NCBI GenBank assembly: GCA_021798835.1
Contig: JAJZBQ010000010.1
Location: 19,996 to 83,995, forward strand
From: Pseudomonadota bacterium
GTDB taxonomy: Bacteria; Pseudomonadota; Gammaproteobacteria; Burkholderiales; Ferrovaceae
DNA length: 64,000 nt
Direction of reading: 5' to 3'
Shown here: positions 9,187 to 20,353 of the stretch, one piece after another
How positions within the stretch are numbered: the first letter of the stretch is position 1
Layout: the number at the start of each line of letters is the position of its first letter
Notes under the pieces: generated by a model
The model's input: the letters and a program-made list of their open reading frames with translations, nothing else
Database searches by the model: none
Told to the model about the DNA's origin: nothing
Made by a program: the position numbers and the translations under genes

Positions 9187-10317
9187 TCAGGACTGAAAGA
9201 ATTCGCGTACCTTGTCCATGAACCCCTTGGCCTTGGGGCTGTGGGTATCATTACCACGGGTTCCCTGCTCCAGTTGGCGGAGCAACTCCTTCTGGGTTTC
9301 GGTCAACTTGACGGGAGTCTCCACCACCACATGGCACAGCAGATCTCCCAGTGTTCCACCACGCAGGGCCTTGATACCTTTTCCGCGCAAGCGGAATACT
9401 TGCCCGGTTTGAGTTTCCGGCGGAATTTTTAGTTTGGCCTGGCCTTCCAGAGTGGGAATCTCGATTTCTCCGCCCAGTGCGGCCACTCCGAAACTGATGG
9501 GCATCTCACAGTGGAGATCCGTGCCTTCCCGCTGAAATACTGGGTGAGGCCGGATTTGTACCACGACGAAGAGATCTCCCGAGGGGCCGCCGGCTTGTCC
9601 GGGCTCTCCTTCTCCCGCCAGACGTACGCGATCACCATGATCGATCCCAGCTGGAATTTTGACGGAGAGGGTTTTTTGCTTGCGTATCCGTCCAGCACCG
9701 TTGCAATCCGGGCAAGGAGAAGTGATGGTCTTTCCTGAACCGTGACAGACTGGGCAAGTTTGCTGAATCGAGAAGAAACCTTGCTGCATGCGGACCTGTC
9801 CCTGACCATGGCAGGTATTACAGGTGGTGGGGCTGGTACCCGGCTTGGCACCACTTCCTTTACAAGTGGAACAGGGCTCCATGGTTGGGATACGTATCTT
9901 GGTTTCCGTTCCACGGGCAGCTTCTTCCAGTCCGATTTCCAGGTTATAGCGCAGATCGGCACCACGATACATGCCACCAGGACGAGAACCGCCACGACTT
10001 TGACCAAAGATGTCGCCAAAAATATCACCGAAAGCATCGGCAAAACCGCCCATTCCGGGACCACCGGGACCCGCTCCACCGCCCATCTGGGGGTCGACTC
10101 CGGCATGTCCGTAGCGATCATAGGCTGCGCGTTTGTCAGCATCTGACAAGATTTCGTAGGCTTCCTTGGCTTCTTTGAAGGAAGCCTCCGCCTTGGCGTT
10201 GTCGGGATTTCGATCCGGGTGATATTTCATGGCCAACTTGCGGTAGGCCTTTTTTATCTCCTCGTCCGAGGCATCCCGGTTGACTCCCAGAACTTCATAA
10301 AAATCACGTTTGCTCAT
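9187..10317 (-). CDS. dnaJ: Chaperone protein DnaJ
   Basis: 376 residues from ATG 10317 ([11 protein letters not shown]). The J domain carries HPD at 33-35. A Gly-rich region follows ([13 protein letters not shown]...), then four CxxCxGxG zinc repeats ([32 protein letters not shown]), then the substrate-binding beta domains. It stimulates DnaK ATPase and delivers unfolded clients. It is the last gene of grpE-dnaK-dnaJ, with an 85-base gap holding a strong hairpin before it. Confidence 0.97.
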   Translation of the reverse strand: MSKRDFYEVLGVNRDASDEEIKKAYRKLAMKYHPDRNPDNAKAEASFKEAKEAYEILSDADKRAAYDRYGHAGVDPQMGGGAGPGGPGMGGFADAFGDIFGDIFGQSRGGSRPGGMYRGADLRYNLEIGLEEAARGTETKIRIPTMEPCSTCKGSGAKPGTSPTTCNTCHGQGQVRMQQGFFSIQQTCPVCHGSGKTITSPCPDCNGAGRIRKQKTLSVKIPAGIDHGDRVRLAGEGEPGQAGGPSGDLFVVVQIRPHPVFQREGTDLHCEMPISFGVAALGGEIEIPTLEGQAKLKIPPETQTGQVFRLRGKGIKALRGGTLGDLLCHVVVETPVKLTETQKELLRQLEQGTRGNDTHSPKAKGFMDKVREFFQS

Positions 10318-10339
10318 GCTGTGTTGTCTCACCTAAAAG

Positions 10340-10374
10340 CATTGGGGAGCAGGGGTTTCCCCCTCTCCCCAATG
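10340..10374 (-). promoter_or_regulatory. Long hairpin between dnaK and dnaJ
   Basis: CATTGGGGAG at 10340-10349 pairs perfectly with CTCCCCAATG at 10365-10374, and an inner GGGG/CCCC pair extends the stem. No T run follows on the minus strand, so it is not a classic terminator. It is better placed as an attenuating or mRNA-processing structure that would lower dnaJ relative to dnaK. Confidence 0.5.
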
Positions 10375-10402
10375 GTGGGCTGTCCCCATCGGGGAGAAAG
10401 GC

Positions 10403-12325
<1,923 letters not shown>

Positions 12326-12376
12326 GATGTTCCTCTTGATTCTGATAAGGTTTGTGAAATGGTTTCCTGGCTCTTA

Positions 12377-12404
12377 AAATCGGGTCGTTTGGATCCGATT
12401 CAAG
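12377..12404 (-). promoter_or_regulatory. Candidate sigma-32 promoter of dnaK
   Basis: On the minus strand CTTGAAT (12404-12398) and CCCGATTT (12384-12377) are 13 bases apart, close to the sigma-32 consensus CTTGAAA-N(13-15)-CCCCATNT. The -35 box overlaps the grpE stop codon, so dnaK could be transcribed apart from grpE on heat shock. Confidence 0.6.
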
Positions 12405-12942
12405 GGGTTGTCACAACTTTTCCTTTGGATACGGTGACCAGTGCTGGACGCAGGATTCTTTCATGCAAGGAAAACCCCTTTTGCATGACACTGATGACAT
12501 TTTGAGCAGGAATCTCCTCGTGCTCCAGGGAGGCGATGGCTTGATGGCGGTTGGGGTCAAAACGTTGGCCTTCAGGATGGATGGCATTGATGTGGAATTT
12601 GTCGAAGATGCTGGACAGTTGACGTGCCGTCAGTTCAACCCCGCTACGATAACTGTCGATCGAGGCTTCAGTCACCTGCTGGGCGGCTTCGAGACTATCC
12701 ATGACGGCAAGCAGTTCGCCGGCAAAATTTTCCAGTGCGAACTTGCGCGCCTGAGCGAGTTCTGTGGCTGTGCGCTTGCGTAGATTTTCCATTTCGGCAC
12801 GCAAGCGCAACAATTCATCATCTTTCGCGCGCAGAGTTTCTTCACTGCGTGCCACGGCGGCAAGGGCCTGTTCAAAGGTCATGCCGGGTGAATTCTCGGC
12901 GGAGGGTTGGGTGTCAGCGGTGGATGGCTCTTCTGGGGTCAT
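12400..12942 (-). CDS. grpE: Nucleotide exchange factor GrpE
   Basis: 180 residues from ATG 12942, which has AAGGAG upstream; the open frame continues to 13236 but that part only shadows recN. An acidic disordered head is followed by a long coiled coil (KDDELLRLRAEMENLRKRTATELAQA) and the C-terminal beta domain (HEEIPAQNVISVMQKGFSLHERILRPALVTVSKG). It releases ADP from DnaK and acts as the thermosensor of the cycle. Confidence 0.95.
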   Translation of the reverse strand: MTPEEPSTADTQPSAENSPGMTFEQALAAVARSEETLRAKDDELLRLRAEMENLRKRTATELAQARKFALENFAGELLAVMDSLEAAQQVTEASIDSYRSGVELTARQLSSIFDKFHINAIHPEGQRFDPNRHQAIASLEHEEIPAQNVISVMQKGFSLHERILRPALVTVSKGKVVTTP

Positions 12943-12982
12943 GCGCGGCTCCTTGCCAAAAGGTGAAAAAAGGATGGCTCCT

Positions 12983-13011
12983 AGATGGGGAAGCGTTCGT
13001 CTTTTTTCAAC
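12983..13011 (-). promoter_or_regulatory. Candidate sigma-32 promoter of grpE
   Basis: Minus-strand GTTGAAA (13011-13005) and CCCCATCT (12990-12983) are 14 bases apart, a near-perfect sigma-32 heat-shock promoter in the recN-grpE gap. Its start point would give a 5' leader of roughly 30-35 bases before grpE. Confidence 0.7.
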
Positions 13012-13028
13012 CCCAACCTGGAAAAAGC

Positions 13029-14690
13029 CTAGGGAGTGTGAGCCAGCAGTTCGCGGGCATGCTGGCGCACGGTGTCGGTGAGGGTGATGCCGCCCAACAT
13101 GCGGGCAATTTCTTCGATGCGTGCCCCATAATCCAGGGAGGTGACCTGGCTTTGCATACGTCCCTCGATTTCGCACTTGTGCACCGAACAGTGATGGTGG
13201 GCCGCTGCCGCTACCTGTGCCAGATGGGTGACGCACAGTACCTGATGGCGTTGGCCCAGTTCTGCCAGTAGCTGGCCTACTCGTTGTGCAACAGCCCCGC
13301 CGATGCCGCTGTCTACTTCATCGAAGATCAGGGTCGAGACGTGCGTATCCTGAGACAGTCGGGTTTGCAGTGCCAAACCCAGACGCGCCAGTTCGCCTCC
13401 TGAAGCGACCCGTTGCAGGGCGGCCAACGGTTGACTGGGATGGGCGGAAAACTGAAACTCAATGCGTTCTGCGGCCCCGCTGCTGGGTTCTGACAGGGGA
13501 ATCAGGACGGCGGCGAAGCGTGCTTGACCCAAAGCCAAGGAGGCCAAGCTGGATGTGACCTCCTGACTGAGACGTTGCGCGGCTTTCTGACGTTGTTGGG
13601 TCAGTCGTTCACGAACTTGAATCCAGTGTCGCTGGGCATCCTGGGCTCTCTGTTGCAGGGTGGTAAGGTCAGCATCGGCATTGAGTGTTGCCAGTTCCTG
13701 TCGTAGCGATATGGCTCGTTCGGGGAGATCCTGAGGGCGGCAATGCAGACGTCGAGCAACGGTCAGCCAGTCCTGCAACTGGATTTCCAATTCCGGCAGG
13801 CGGTCTTCCTGGTCTTGATGTCCTGAGCGGTAGCGTTCCAGTGCGGTGCTGACTTCTTCGACTTCGATGCGCGCGGATTCCAGCAAGGTGCTGAAAGTAG
13901 CCAGGGTGGGGTCGAGACAGGCAAGTTCGCTCAGTTGATGCTGGCAATTCAATAATTGTCGGCGAACTGCCTGATCTTGTTCATCCAGAGTGTCCAGGAT
14001 GGTACCAATGCCATTGAGCAAGTCGGTGTGGTGACTCCAGCGCTGGTGATCCTGTTGCAGGTTGTCCCAGGATTGATCAGTCAATTTGAGGGGACTGAGC
14101 CAGTCCAGCTGTTCCTGTAGCGCTATGCGTTGGGCCTGTCTCGTTTCCTGTGCCTGTTGGGCGTGGATCAGCGTATCTTGGGCAATCTGCCATGCTTGCC
14201 ATGATTCCCTGACAAGGGTCACCAGGTCCAGATGTTGTCCAAAGGTGTCGAGACAATCGCGTTGTGCCTGGCTGTGGAGTAGATGTTGGTGTGCGTGTTG
14301 ACCGTGGATGTCGATGAGCAGTTCTCCCAATTCGCGTAACTGGGTGGCTGTGACCGGTGTGCCATTGATGAAGGCGCGCGATTTTCCGGATTTTTCGACG
14401 ACACGGCGTAAAAGACATTCGTTTTCAGGCGTGGTCAGTTCCTGTTCACTCAGCCAGGCCCTCGCTGGGTGAGTGGGGGCGGGTTCGAAATGAGCCACGA
14501 GATTGGCGCGCTCGGCTCCAGGGCGTACCACGCTCGGATCGGCACGTCCACCGAGAACCAATTCCAAAGCATCCAGCAGGATTGACTTGCCGGCACCGGT
14601 TTCACCGGTGAGTGCGGTGAAACCGTTTTGCCATTCGAGATCCAGGTGTTCGACCAGAACGAAATGATGGATACAGAGGCGTGTCAGCAT
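13029..14690 (-). CDS. recN: DNA repair protein RecN
   Basis: 553 residues from ATG 14690 (MLTRLCIHHFVLVEHLDLEW). It is an SMC-like ATPase: Walker A GETGAGKSILLDAL near residue 35, two long coiled-coil arms in the middle, ABC signature VASGGELARLGLALQ, and Walker B TLIFDEVDSGIGG. RecN bridges DNA ends during double-strand break repair. It starts two bases after the nadK stop, so the two form an operon as in many proteobacteria. An alternative start at 14711 would overlap nadK. Confidence 0.95.
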   Translation of the reverse strand: MLTRLCIHHFVLVEHLDLEWQNGFTALTGETGAGKSILLDALELVLGGRADPSVVRPGAERANLVAHFEPAPTHPARAWLSEQELTTPENECLLRRVVEKSGKSRAFINGTPVTATQLRELGELLIDIHGQHAHQHLLHSQAQRDCLDTFGQHLDLVTLVRESWQAWQIAQDTLIHAQQAQETRQAQRIALQEQLDWLSPLKLTDQSWDNLQQDHQRWSHHTDLLNGIGTILDTLDEQDQAVRRQLLNCQHQLSELACLDPTLATFSTLLESARIEVEEVSTALERYRSGHQDQEDRLPELEIQLQDWLTVARRLHCRPQDLPERAISLRQELATLNADADLTTLQQRAQDAQRHWIQVRERLTQQRQKAAQRLSQEVTSSLASLALGQARFAAVLIPLSEPSSGAAERIEFQFSAHPSQPLAALQRVASGGELARLGLALQTRLSQDTHVSTLIFDEVDSGIGGAVAQRVGQLLAELGQRHQVLCVTHLAQVAAAAHHHCSVHKCEIEGRMQSQVTSLDYGARIEEIARMLGGITLTDTVRQHARELLAHTP

Positions 14691-14692
14691 GG

Positions 14693-15601
14693 CTAAAAGC
14701 GTGTTCCCCAACGTAATTTTTCGCGGAGCATGGCGAAATAATCATATTCTGGGGGGTGAATCAGGTGCACGGTACGAGGAGCACAGGTGACGGTCAGACG
14801 ATCGCCAGGGTGCAGGGCGACCTGATCCTGTACATCAAAACTGGCAAAGGCAGCCACGCCTTTATGCAGTCGCATCTCGACACGGGATTCCTGGCTGAGG
14901 ACCACAGGTCGGTTGCTCAGGGTATGGGGACAAATGGGTGTCAGTACCAAGGCTTGCAGAGCTGGGTGGACAATCGGGCCACCACTGGACAGGGCATAGG
15001 CGGTGGAACCCGTGGGGGTGGCCAGAATCAATCCATCGGCGCGCAATTGGTAAACAAAATGGCCATCGACCAGCACTTCGATTTCGATCATGCTCCCACG
15101 TGCTCCTTTGGCGATTACCACGTCGTTGAGAGCCAGTGCCTCACTGGGATTTCCCTGTAGTGGAACCAGATGTGTGGCCAGCAAGGTACGGTGCTCAAGG
15201 GTATATTCTCCATTGAGCACTGGGGTCAAGTGAGTTTCCAGGGTATGGGCGGGGATGTCGGTGAGAAACCCCAGTTGTCCAAGGTTGATCCCGATCAGAG
15301 GAACTCCATGAGCGGCGAGTGCGCGTGCAGCATTCAGTAGTGTGCCGTCGCCCCCCAGCACGATACACAGGTCGAGACGGCTGGCTTGTTCCACCAGGGG
15401 GGTCCCGTTCTGACCCAGAATCCTGGCTGCGGTCGGATCCAGTTCTACCTTGCATTGATGATGGGCAAGAAGTTCCAAAAGACGAGTCAGGGGGGGTAAC
15501 AGTCCTTCGGGGTCGGACTTGGCGATAACCCCGATGTGAGACAATCTGGCATGTAAGGAACTTCGCACGAGCATGATAGTCTGGTTGGAACAAAAGGGCA
15601 T
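14693..15601 (-). CDS. nadK: NAD kinase
   Basis: 302 residues. The catalytic GGDGT motif lies at about 84-88 (VLGGDGTLLNAARALA). The diacylglycerol-kinase-like fold continues through GINLGQLGFLTD and the DGLILATPTGSTAYALSSGGPI block. It phosphorylates NAD to NADP. ATG 15574 (MLVRSSLHARL) is a likely alternative start, as the first nine residues are not typical. It is divergent from hrcA across a very short gap. Confidence 0.94.
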   Translation of the reverse strand: MPFCSNQTIMLVRSSLHARLSHIGVIAKSDPEGLLPPLTRLLELLAHHQCKVELDPTAARILGQNGTPLVEQASRLDLCIVLGGDGTLLNAARALAAHGVPLIGINLGQLGFLTDIPAHTLETHLTPVLNGEYTLEHRTLLATHLVPLQGNPSEALALNDVVIAKGARGSMIEIEVLVDGHFVYQLRADGLILATPTGSTAYALSSGGPIVHPALQALVLTPICPHTLSNRPVVLSQESRVEMRLHKGVAAFASFDVQDQVALHPGDRLTVTCAPRTVHLIHPPEYDYFAMLREKLRWGTRF

Positions 15602-15630
15602 TAAAACACATTTCAGTTAGAATGAGGGCT

Positions 15631-16650
15631 ATGTTAAACGATCGCGCGCAGGCGTTGCTCAAGGTGCTGGTGGAGAAGTATATCGATGAGGGCCAACCTG
15701 TCGGTTCTCGGGCTTTGTCGCGACTGTCCGGCATGGATTTGTCGGCGGCCACTATTCGCAATGTCATGGCCGATCTCGAAGAGTTGGGTTTCATCACCAG
15801 TCCGCATACCTCGGCAGGGAGGGTTCCGACTCCCCGGGGGTATCGTTTTTTTGTGGACAGCCTGTTGACCATTCAGCCGTTGACCCATGCGACGGTCAAT
15901 CAGGTGGAATCTCATCTTCACCCGGCAGACACCCAGCAGTTGATGGCCACGGCTTCGCAATTGCTGTCCGAGTTGACGGCATTTGCTGGTATTGTGCGCA
16001 CGCCGCGGCGGCACCTTGCCGGATTTCAGCGTGTTGAATTCATGCGCTTGTCGGAGACTCGTTTGCTGTTGATATTGGTGACACTGGAAGGAGAGGTACA
16101 GAACCGGATATTGCCCGTATCACAGTCTTATTCAACAGAACAATTGACAGAAGCTGCCCGCTATCTGAATGAGTATGGGGCAGGTCGCGATTTTGACAAG
16201 ATCGTGGAAGGATTGCGTCAGGAGTTGTCGGGGTTGCGTTCGGATATCCGGTTGCTGACCAGCCAGGCTCTGGAGTTTGGAGAGTCGGTTCTGCGTCTTG
16301 GCAGAGATGATTACGTGCTGCGCGGCGAGACCCGTCTCATTGGACACGGTGACATGAGCGGTAATTTGATGCGCTTGCGCCGACTTTTTGATCTTTTTGA
16401 ACAAAAAACCAGCCTGTTGCAACTGTTGGATGCGAGTCAGAACAGCGAAGGGGTACGCATTTTCATCGGGGGAGAATCTGGGCAGTCTCCCCTGGATGAG
16501 TTCAGCCTGGTGACGGCTCCCTATGAGGTGGATGGTCAGGTGGTGGGTACCTTGGGGGTTATCGGTCCTACCCGGATGGCCTATGAGCGGGTCATTCCGA
16601 TCGTGGATATTACGGCACGCCTGCTCTCCAGTGCGTTGTCACAACATTGA
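15631..16650 (+). CDS. hrcA: Heat-inducible transcription repressor HrcA
   Basis: 339 residues from ATG 15631 (MLNDRAQALLKVLVEKYIDEGQPVGSRAL), with GAGG upstream; ATG 15622 would add three residues. The N-terminal winged helix (LSAATIRNVMADLEELGFITSPHTSAGRVPTPRGYRFFVD) and the HrcA core with GGESGQSPLDEFSLVTAPY are complete. HrcA represses chaperone genes through CIRCE operators. I see no CIRCE element before grpE, dnaK or dnaJ, so its target (often groES-groEL) is probably elsewhere. Confidence 0.95.
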   Translation: MLNDRAQALLKVLVEKYIDEGQPVGSRALSRLSGMDLSAATIRNVMADLEELGFITSPHTSAGRVPTPRGYRFFVDSLLTIQPLTHATVNQVESHLHPADTQQLMATASQLLSELTAFAGIVRTPRRHLAGFQRVEFMRLSETRLLLILVTLEGEVQNRILPVSQSYSTEQLTEAARYLNEYGAGRDFDKIVEGLRQELSGLRSDIRLLTSQALEFGESVLRLGRDDYVLRGETRLIGHGDMSGNLMRLRRLFDLFEQKTSLLQLLDASQNSEGVRIFIGGESGQSPLDEFSLVTAPYEVDGQVVGTLGVIGPTRMAYERVIPIVDITARLLSSALSQH

Positions 16651-16668
16651 ATCAGGTGACTCGATCTT

Positions 16669-17790
16669 ATGTCTCGATATTTTCCCGAACCCATCTTTGA
16701 ACATGGTCGCTCGCGTGCACGTGTCGGTATCCTGCTCGTCAATCTGGGTACTCCTGATGCTCCCGATGCGCCGGCATTGCGTCGCTATCTGGCGCAGTTT
16801 CTCAGTGATCCCAGGGTGGTCGAGATTCCCCGTTTGGTGTGGTGGCTGATCCTTCACGGTATTGTTTTGCGCACACGTCCTGCGCAATCGGCCAAAAAAT
16901 ATGCCACCATCTGGCAGGAAGGGGGGTCTCCCCTTCGGTTGTTCAGTGAGGCACAAGCGCGCGCGTTGGAGGTACGACTCAATCATGATGTTCCGGAGTC
17001 CGAACGCCTATGCGTGCGCTTGGCCATGCGTTATGGGCAGCCAGCACTGCCAGATGCGGTGGCAGCGCTCAAGGCGCAAGGGTGTGACCGATTGCTGCTG
17101 TTACCACTCTATCCCCAGTACGCTGCCAGTACTACGGCATCGAGTCAGGATGCTCTGTTTGACGTGCTTAAGTTGTGGCGCAATGTGCCAGCGCTGCGTA
17201 CGGTGCGCCACTACCACGATGACCCTGGTTATATTGCGGCACTCAAAGGGCGCGTTGAACGTTTCTGGGCTGTCCATGGGAGACCGGAGGTATTGGTCAT
17301 GAGTTTCCACGGTGTTCCGCAGTTTACGTTGGAAAAGGGGGATCCTTACCATTGCGAATGCTTGAAAACGGGTCGTCTGCTGGCTGAAGCACTGCAACTG
17401 AATCGGGAGCAGTATCGTATCTCCTTCCAGTCCTTGTTTGGTCGGGCTGAGTGGGTCAAACCCTATACGGCCCCGATGGTGGAAGATCTGGCTCGTTCAG
17501 GGGTGCGACACATTCAGGTGGTTTGCCCCGGATTTCCAGCGGATTGCCTGGAGACGTTGGAGGAAATCGGCATGGAAGTCAAGGCGGCATTCCTGGCCCA
17601 GGGTGGACAGGTTTATCACTATATTCCGGCGCTTAACGATGATCCGGATTGGCTGGATGCCTTGGCAAACATTGCGCGTGCCAATCTGGGTGGCTGGTGG
17701 CCTCCTGTATTGGAGGGAGAAGACTTGACGGGGCGTCAGCAACGCGCTGAGGAACGCGTGGCTCAGTTTGCGGGACCACCATTGCAGTAG
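16669..17790 (+). CDS. hemH: Ferrochelatase
   Basis: 373 residues with the family start VGILLVNLGTPDAPDAPALRRYLAQFLSDPRVVE. The metal-insertion histidine lies in VLVMSFHGVPQ, and GRAEWVKPYT and VVCPGFPADCLETLEEI follow. It inserts ferrous iron into protoporphyrin IX, the last haem step, at the inner membrane. It follows hrcA by 18 bases and is probably co-transcribed. Its 3' end overlaps the convergent mnmC by 28 bases. Confidence 0.96.
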   Translation: MSRYFPEPIFEHGRSRARVGILLVNLGTPDAPDAPALRRYLAQFLSDPRVVEIPRLVWWLILHGIVLRTRPAQSAKKYATIWQEGGSPLRLFSEAQARALEVRLNHDVPESERLCVRLAMRYGQPALPDAVAALKAQGCDRLLLLPLYPQYAASTTASSQDALFDVLKLWRNVPALRTVRHYHDDPGYIAALKGRVERFWAVHGRPEVLVMSFHGVPQFTLEKGDPYHCECLKTGRLLAEALQLNREQYRISFQSLFGRAEWVKPYTAPMVEDLARSGVRHIQVVCPGFPADCLETLEEIGMEVKAAFLAQGGQVYHYIPALNDDPDWLDALANIARANLGGWWPPVLEGEDLTGRQQRAEERVAQFAGPPLQ

Positions 17791-19640
17791 CGTTGGGGTG
17801 AGATCGCCTCGATCAGGTCACGTTCCAATGGTAAGGGTTCTCCCTCCAGCCAGGCACTGAGCAGGGCGGCTCCCAGAGGGGCCAGCGCCAGTCCTCGGGA
17901 TCCCAGTGCAGTGAGCGTGAACACCCCGGGATGTGAGGAGAGTGGGCCAATCAGGGGAAGCCGGTCGTGGCTGATGTTGCGTAACCCGACGCGCCGAGTG
18001 CGGATGGGGGTTGTTGTGCGATAGCCGACCAGCCGTTCCCAGCGTTGCAGGTTTTCCTGATCATCCTCAGAGCGGGGAGTTGTATCCGATTCTGGCTGGT
18101 AGGTGGCACCGATGCAGGGGCCACCGGGAGCATCGGGGATGATGTAGCCATGGCGACATAATACGGGATGTCCGGAAGCCCAGGGAGAGGAATCGATCTG
18201 GGTGATTTGTCCACGCCACGATTGCATGGCCCAGTCGGGCGAAGAGGAGACCAGTGGTAGGGGAGAAGCTCCACAAGCCAGAATCACGATGGGGGCTTGA
18301 GCCAGAATGTGTCCCTGGGCATTTTGGGCTTGCCAGCCTGAATTCATGGGTTGCAACTGGATGGGGCTTGACCAGTGGCAATGCAGTTGTGATCCTGATG
18401 CATCGAGTGCTTGGCGACACCAGGCACTGGGATCGACCCAGCCTGCTTCGGCAAACCAGAGGCCGCCCCAGGGAGCAGGGCAGTGACCCAATGACTCGGC
18501 CTCTACTGCAGAGCACCAGCGCATCCAGTGAGAAGGAAAAGACAGCTGACGAACCAACTGTTGCAGGTGCTGGGCTTCTTCGGCGTGATCGGCGAGATGT
18601 AGAACTCCGGTACGTCGCCCGGGACAAGGGGTTAGGGTGGTCAGTTGTTGCCATGCCTGAAAATACCCGGCGCGGGATAGGCGAGCGGCACGATTGTCGT
18701 CTCGACTGGGATGGGGGCGTAGAATTCCGGCGGGATTGCCCGATGCTGCTTGGGCTGGTCCTGTCAGTGCATCGAAGAGGTCGATATGCCAGCCTCGCAG
18801 GCTCAGGGCTTGACTGACCAGACAGCCCGCCAGCCCGGCACCGATGACCAGAGCCTGTCGTGTTGGAGGAGGACGCAGGGTGGCTTGCAGCAGCGGTTGA
18901 TGACGAGCGCGCCGGATCATGGTTTCCCAGGCGTTTCGGGGGATTTTGTCGTAGCAGGCTTCCAGACGTTCACGTTTTGAACCAAAACCGGCAACACGTT
19001 GGGTGCGGAATCCTTCCTGCTCCAGAGCACGGCGCACATGACCCGCAACGCACCAACTGGCCAGGGTGGCACCATGGCGACAATGGCGCGCAATCTGACG
19101 CAGAAGGGATGGACTCCAGGCATCGGGATTGTGTCGTGGAGAAAATCCGTCCAGGTAAATGGCATCAGCGGCTAGGGTCAGCTGGGGGATTTGTGTGGCA
19201 AAGTCTCCCAATCCCAGTAACAAGGTGACCCGACCTTCATCAAAAGACAATCGATGAAATCCTGGAGTGAGAACAGGCCAGGAAGCCAGAAGACTGGCAG
19301 CGACTTCGCTGAGTTCGGGATGGTGGCTCAGGGCCTGACTTAGATCGGCGTGGCTGAAGGGAGATTGTTCGACTGAAACAAAGTGTAAGCGAGCGTGTTT
19401 GGGGGCGCTGGTACGCCAGGTAAGCCAGGTGGTGAGGAAATTGATTCCCAAACCGAAACCTGTCTCCAGAATCTGGAATTGGGTACAGTGCTGCCAGCGT
19501 TCAGGAAGCCCGTTTCCTGCCAGAAATACCGCGCGGGATTGGGCAGTACCTCCGGCACGGGAGTGGTAGACATCATTGTAGCGCGCCGAATAAGCAACTC
19601 CCTCGCGCAACTCCAGCGCGGCGGGATAGAGAGACGACAT
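17763..19640 (-). CDS. mnmC: Bifunctional tRNA mnm5s2U34 enzyme MnmC
   Basis: A 625-residue two-domain enzyme. The N-terminal MnmC2-like methyltransferase has the SAM motif LETGFGLGINFLTTW (about 60-75) and YLDGFSPRHNPDAWS. From about residue 265 a DAO-type FAD oxidoreductase begins ALVIGAGLAGCLVSQALSLRGW and continues to GSRGLALAPLGAALLSAWLEGEPLPLERDLIEAISPQR. It removes the carboxymethyl group and then methylates U34 of some tRNAs, completing the MnmEG pathway. Confidence 0.94.
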   Translation of the reverse strand: MSSLYPAALELREGVAYSARYNDVYHSRAGGTAQSRAVFLAGNGLPERWQHCTQFQILETGFGLGINFLTTWLTWRTSAPKHARLHFVSVEQSPFSHADLSQALSHHPELSEVAASLLASWPVLTPGFHRLSFDEGRVTLLLGLGDFATQIPQLTLAADAIYLDGFSPRHNPDAWSPSLLRQIARHCRHGATLASWCVAGHVRRALEQEGFRTQRVAGFGSKRERLEACYDKIPRNAWETMIRRARHQPLLQATLRPPPTRQALVIGAGLAGCLVSQALSLRGWHIDLFDALTGPAQAASGNPAGILRPHPSRDDNRAARLSRAGYFQAWQQLTTLTPCPGRRTGVLHLADHAEEAQHLQQLVRQLSFPSHWMRWCSAVEAESLGHCPAPWGGLWFAEAGWVDPSAWCRQALDASGSQLHCHWSSPIQLQPMNSGWQAQNAQGHILAQAPIVILACGASPLPLVSSSPDWAMQSWRGQITQIDSSPWASGHPVLCRHGYIIPDAPGGPCIGATYQPESDTTPRSEDDQENLQRWERLVGYRTTTPIRTRRVGLRNISHDRLPLIGPLSSHPGVFTLTALGSRGLALAPLGAALLSAWLEGEPLPLERDLIEAISPQRYCNGGPAN

Positions 19641-19654
19641 GGGGCCGTCGGGGA

Positions 19655-20074
19655 CTAGAGGATCTTATTCAGCAGATCCTCGCCCAGTTCGAATCCTGCT
19701 CCCATTTCCATGGCGCGTCCAAAGTTGGAGTTGAGCAACCCCCCCAAGGCACCGAACAACCCGCCTTGTTGAGGGGCTGTCGCCATGGGAGGGGCATAGC
19801 CGGCATTGGGGTAACTGCCTGGGGCAGGGCCGGGCATGGCGGCTTGATTCTGCCAGAACGCATGGATGGCCTGCAACGTATTTCCCATCTGTTGCTGTTG
19901 CCCTTGGATGGCCAGCGCCACCTCCCGCAGGTCGAGCAACCATTCGCGCGCATCCGGATGGCCCGCCTGGGCTGCGTTCTGCAGTTTCCCAGCCAATGCC
20001 TGCATTTGTTGTGCCACTTGCTGCCCTTGCATTTGTAACTGTTGATATTGCTGGTCAATAGTCTGAATATCCAT
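19655..20074 (-). CDS. Gln-rich hypothetical protein
   Basis: 139 residues, not recognised. The first 60 residues are a Gln-rich amphipathic helix (QQYQQLQMQGQQVAQQMQALAGKLQ). A Pro/Gly/Ala linker follows, then a Gly/Leu-rich C terminus with GGLFGALGGLLNSNFGRAMEMGAGFELG. There is no signal peptide. It lies 14 bases upstream of mnmC on the same strand and may be co-transcribed. Codon use resembles the neighbours, and the frame is uninterrupted with a sensible start. Confidence 0.6.
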   Translation of the reverse strand: MDIQTIDQQYQQLQMQGQQVAQQMQALAGKLQNAAQAGHPDAREWLLDLREVALAIQGQQQQMGNTLQAIHAFWQNQAAMPGPAPGSYPNAGYAPPMATAPQQGGLFGALGGLLNSNFGRAMEMGAGFELGEDLLNKIL

Positions 20075-20328
20075 GGAGTCTCCACAAGCGAGAAAAAGAG
20101 GCTTACCACCCGATTCTAGCGCAGTTTGGTGGATTCGGTATTTTATGCAAGCAATGTGAAGGTGTCGTGCTTTTTGAAGGTATGCATAGGAGATTTTCCG
20201 TCAATCTGGAATGGCATAGAAAACTTGGTTTTCGAACTCTTATGGGGTGCCGTAGTGAAAGCGTGAGGCTTTTTCTGCGTTGAGTAACCACCGGACGGTG
20301 TCGTGATACGCTGTCTGGCGGATCCGTG

Positions 20329-20347
20329 CCTCCGGTTTTTATGGAGG
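20329..20347 (+). promoter_or_regulatory. Hairpin enclosing a Shine-Dalgarno site
   Basis: CCTCC at 20329-20333 can pair with GGAGG at 20343-20347, the ribosome site of the gene starting at 20354, across a 9-nt loop. The pairing would hide the site and could control translation. The rest of the 20105-20328 gap shows nothing I recognise. Confidence 0.35.
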
Positions 20348-20353
20348 TATATC

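Noticed and set aside
9429..10142. A 237-codon frame parallel to dnaJ
   Set aside because: Same strand, wrong frame; the zinc repeats and HPD are in the other frame.
12326..13028. CIRCE operators for HrcA
   Set aside because: Looked for TTAGCACTC-N9-GAGTGCTAA around grpE, dnaK and dnaJ; none seen. The promoter words found fit sigma-32.
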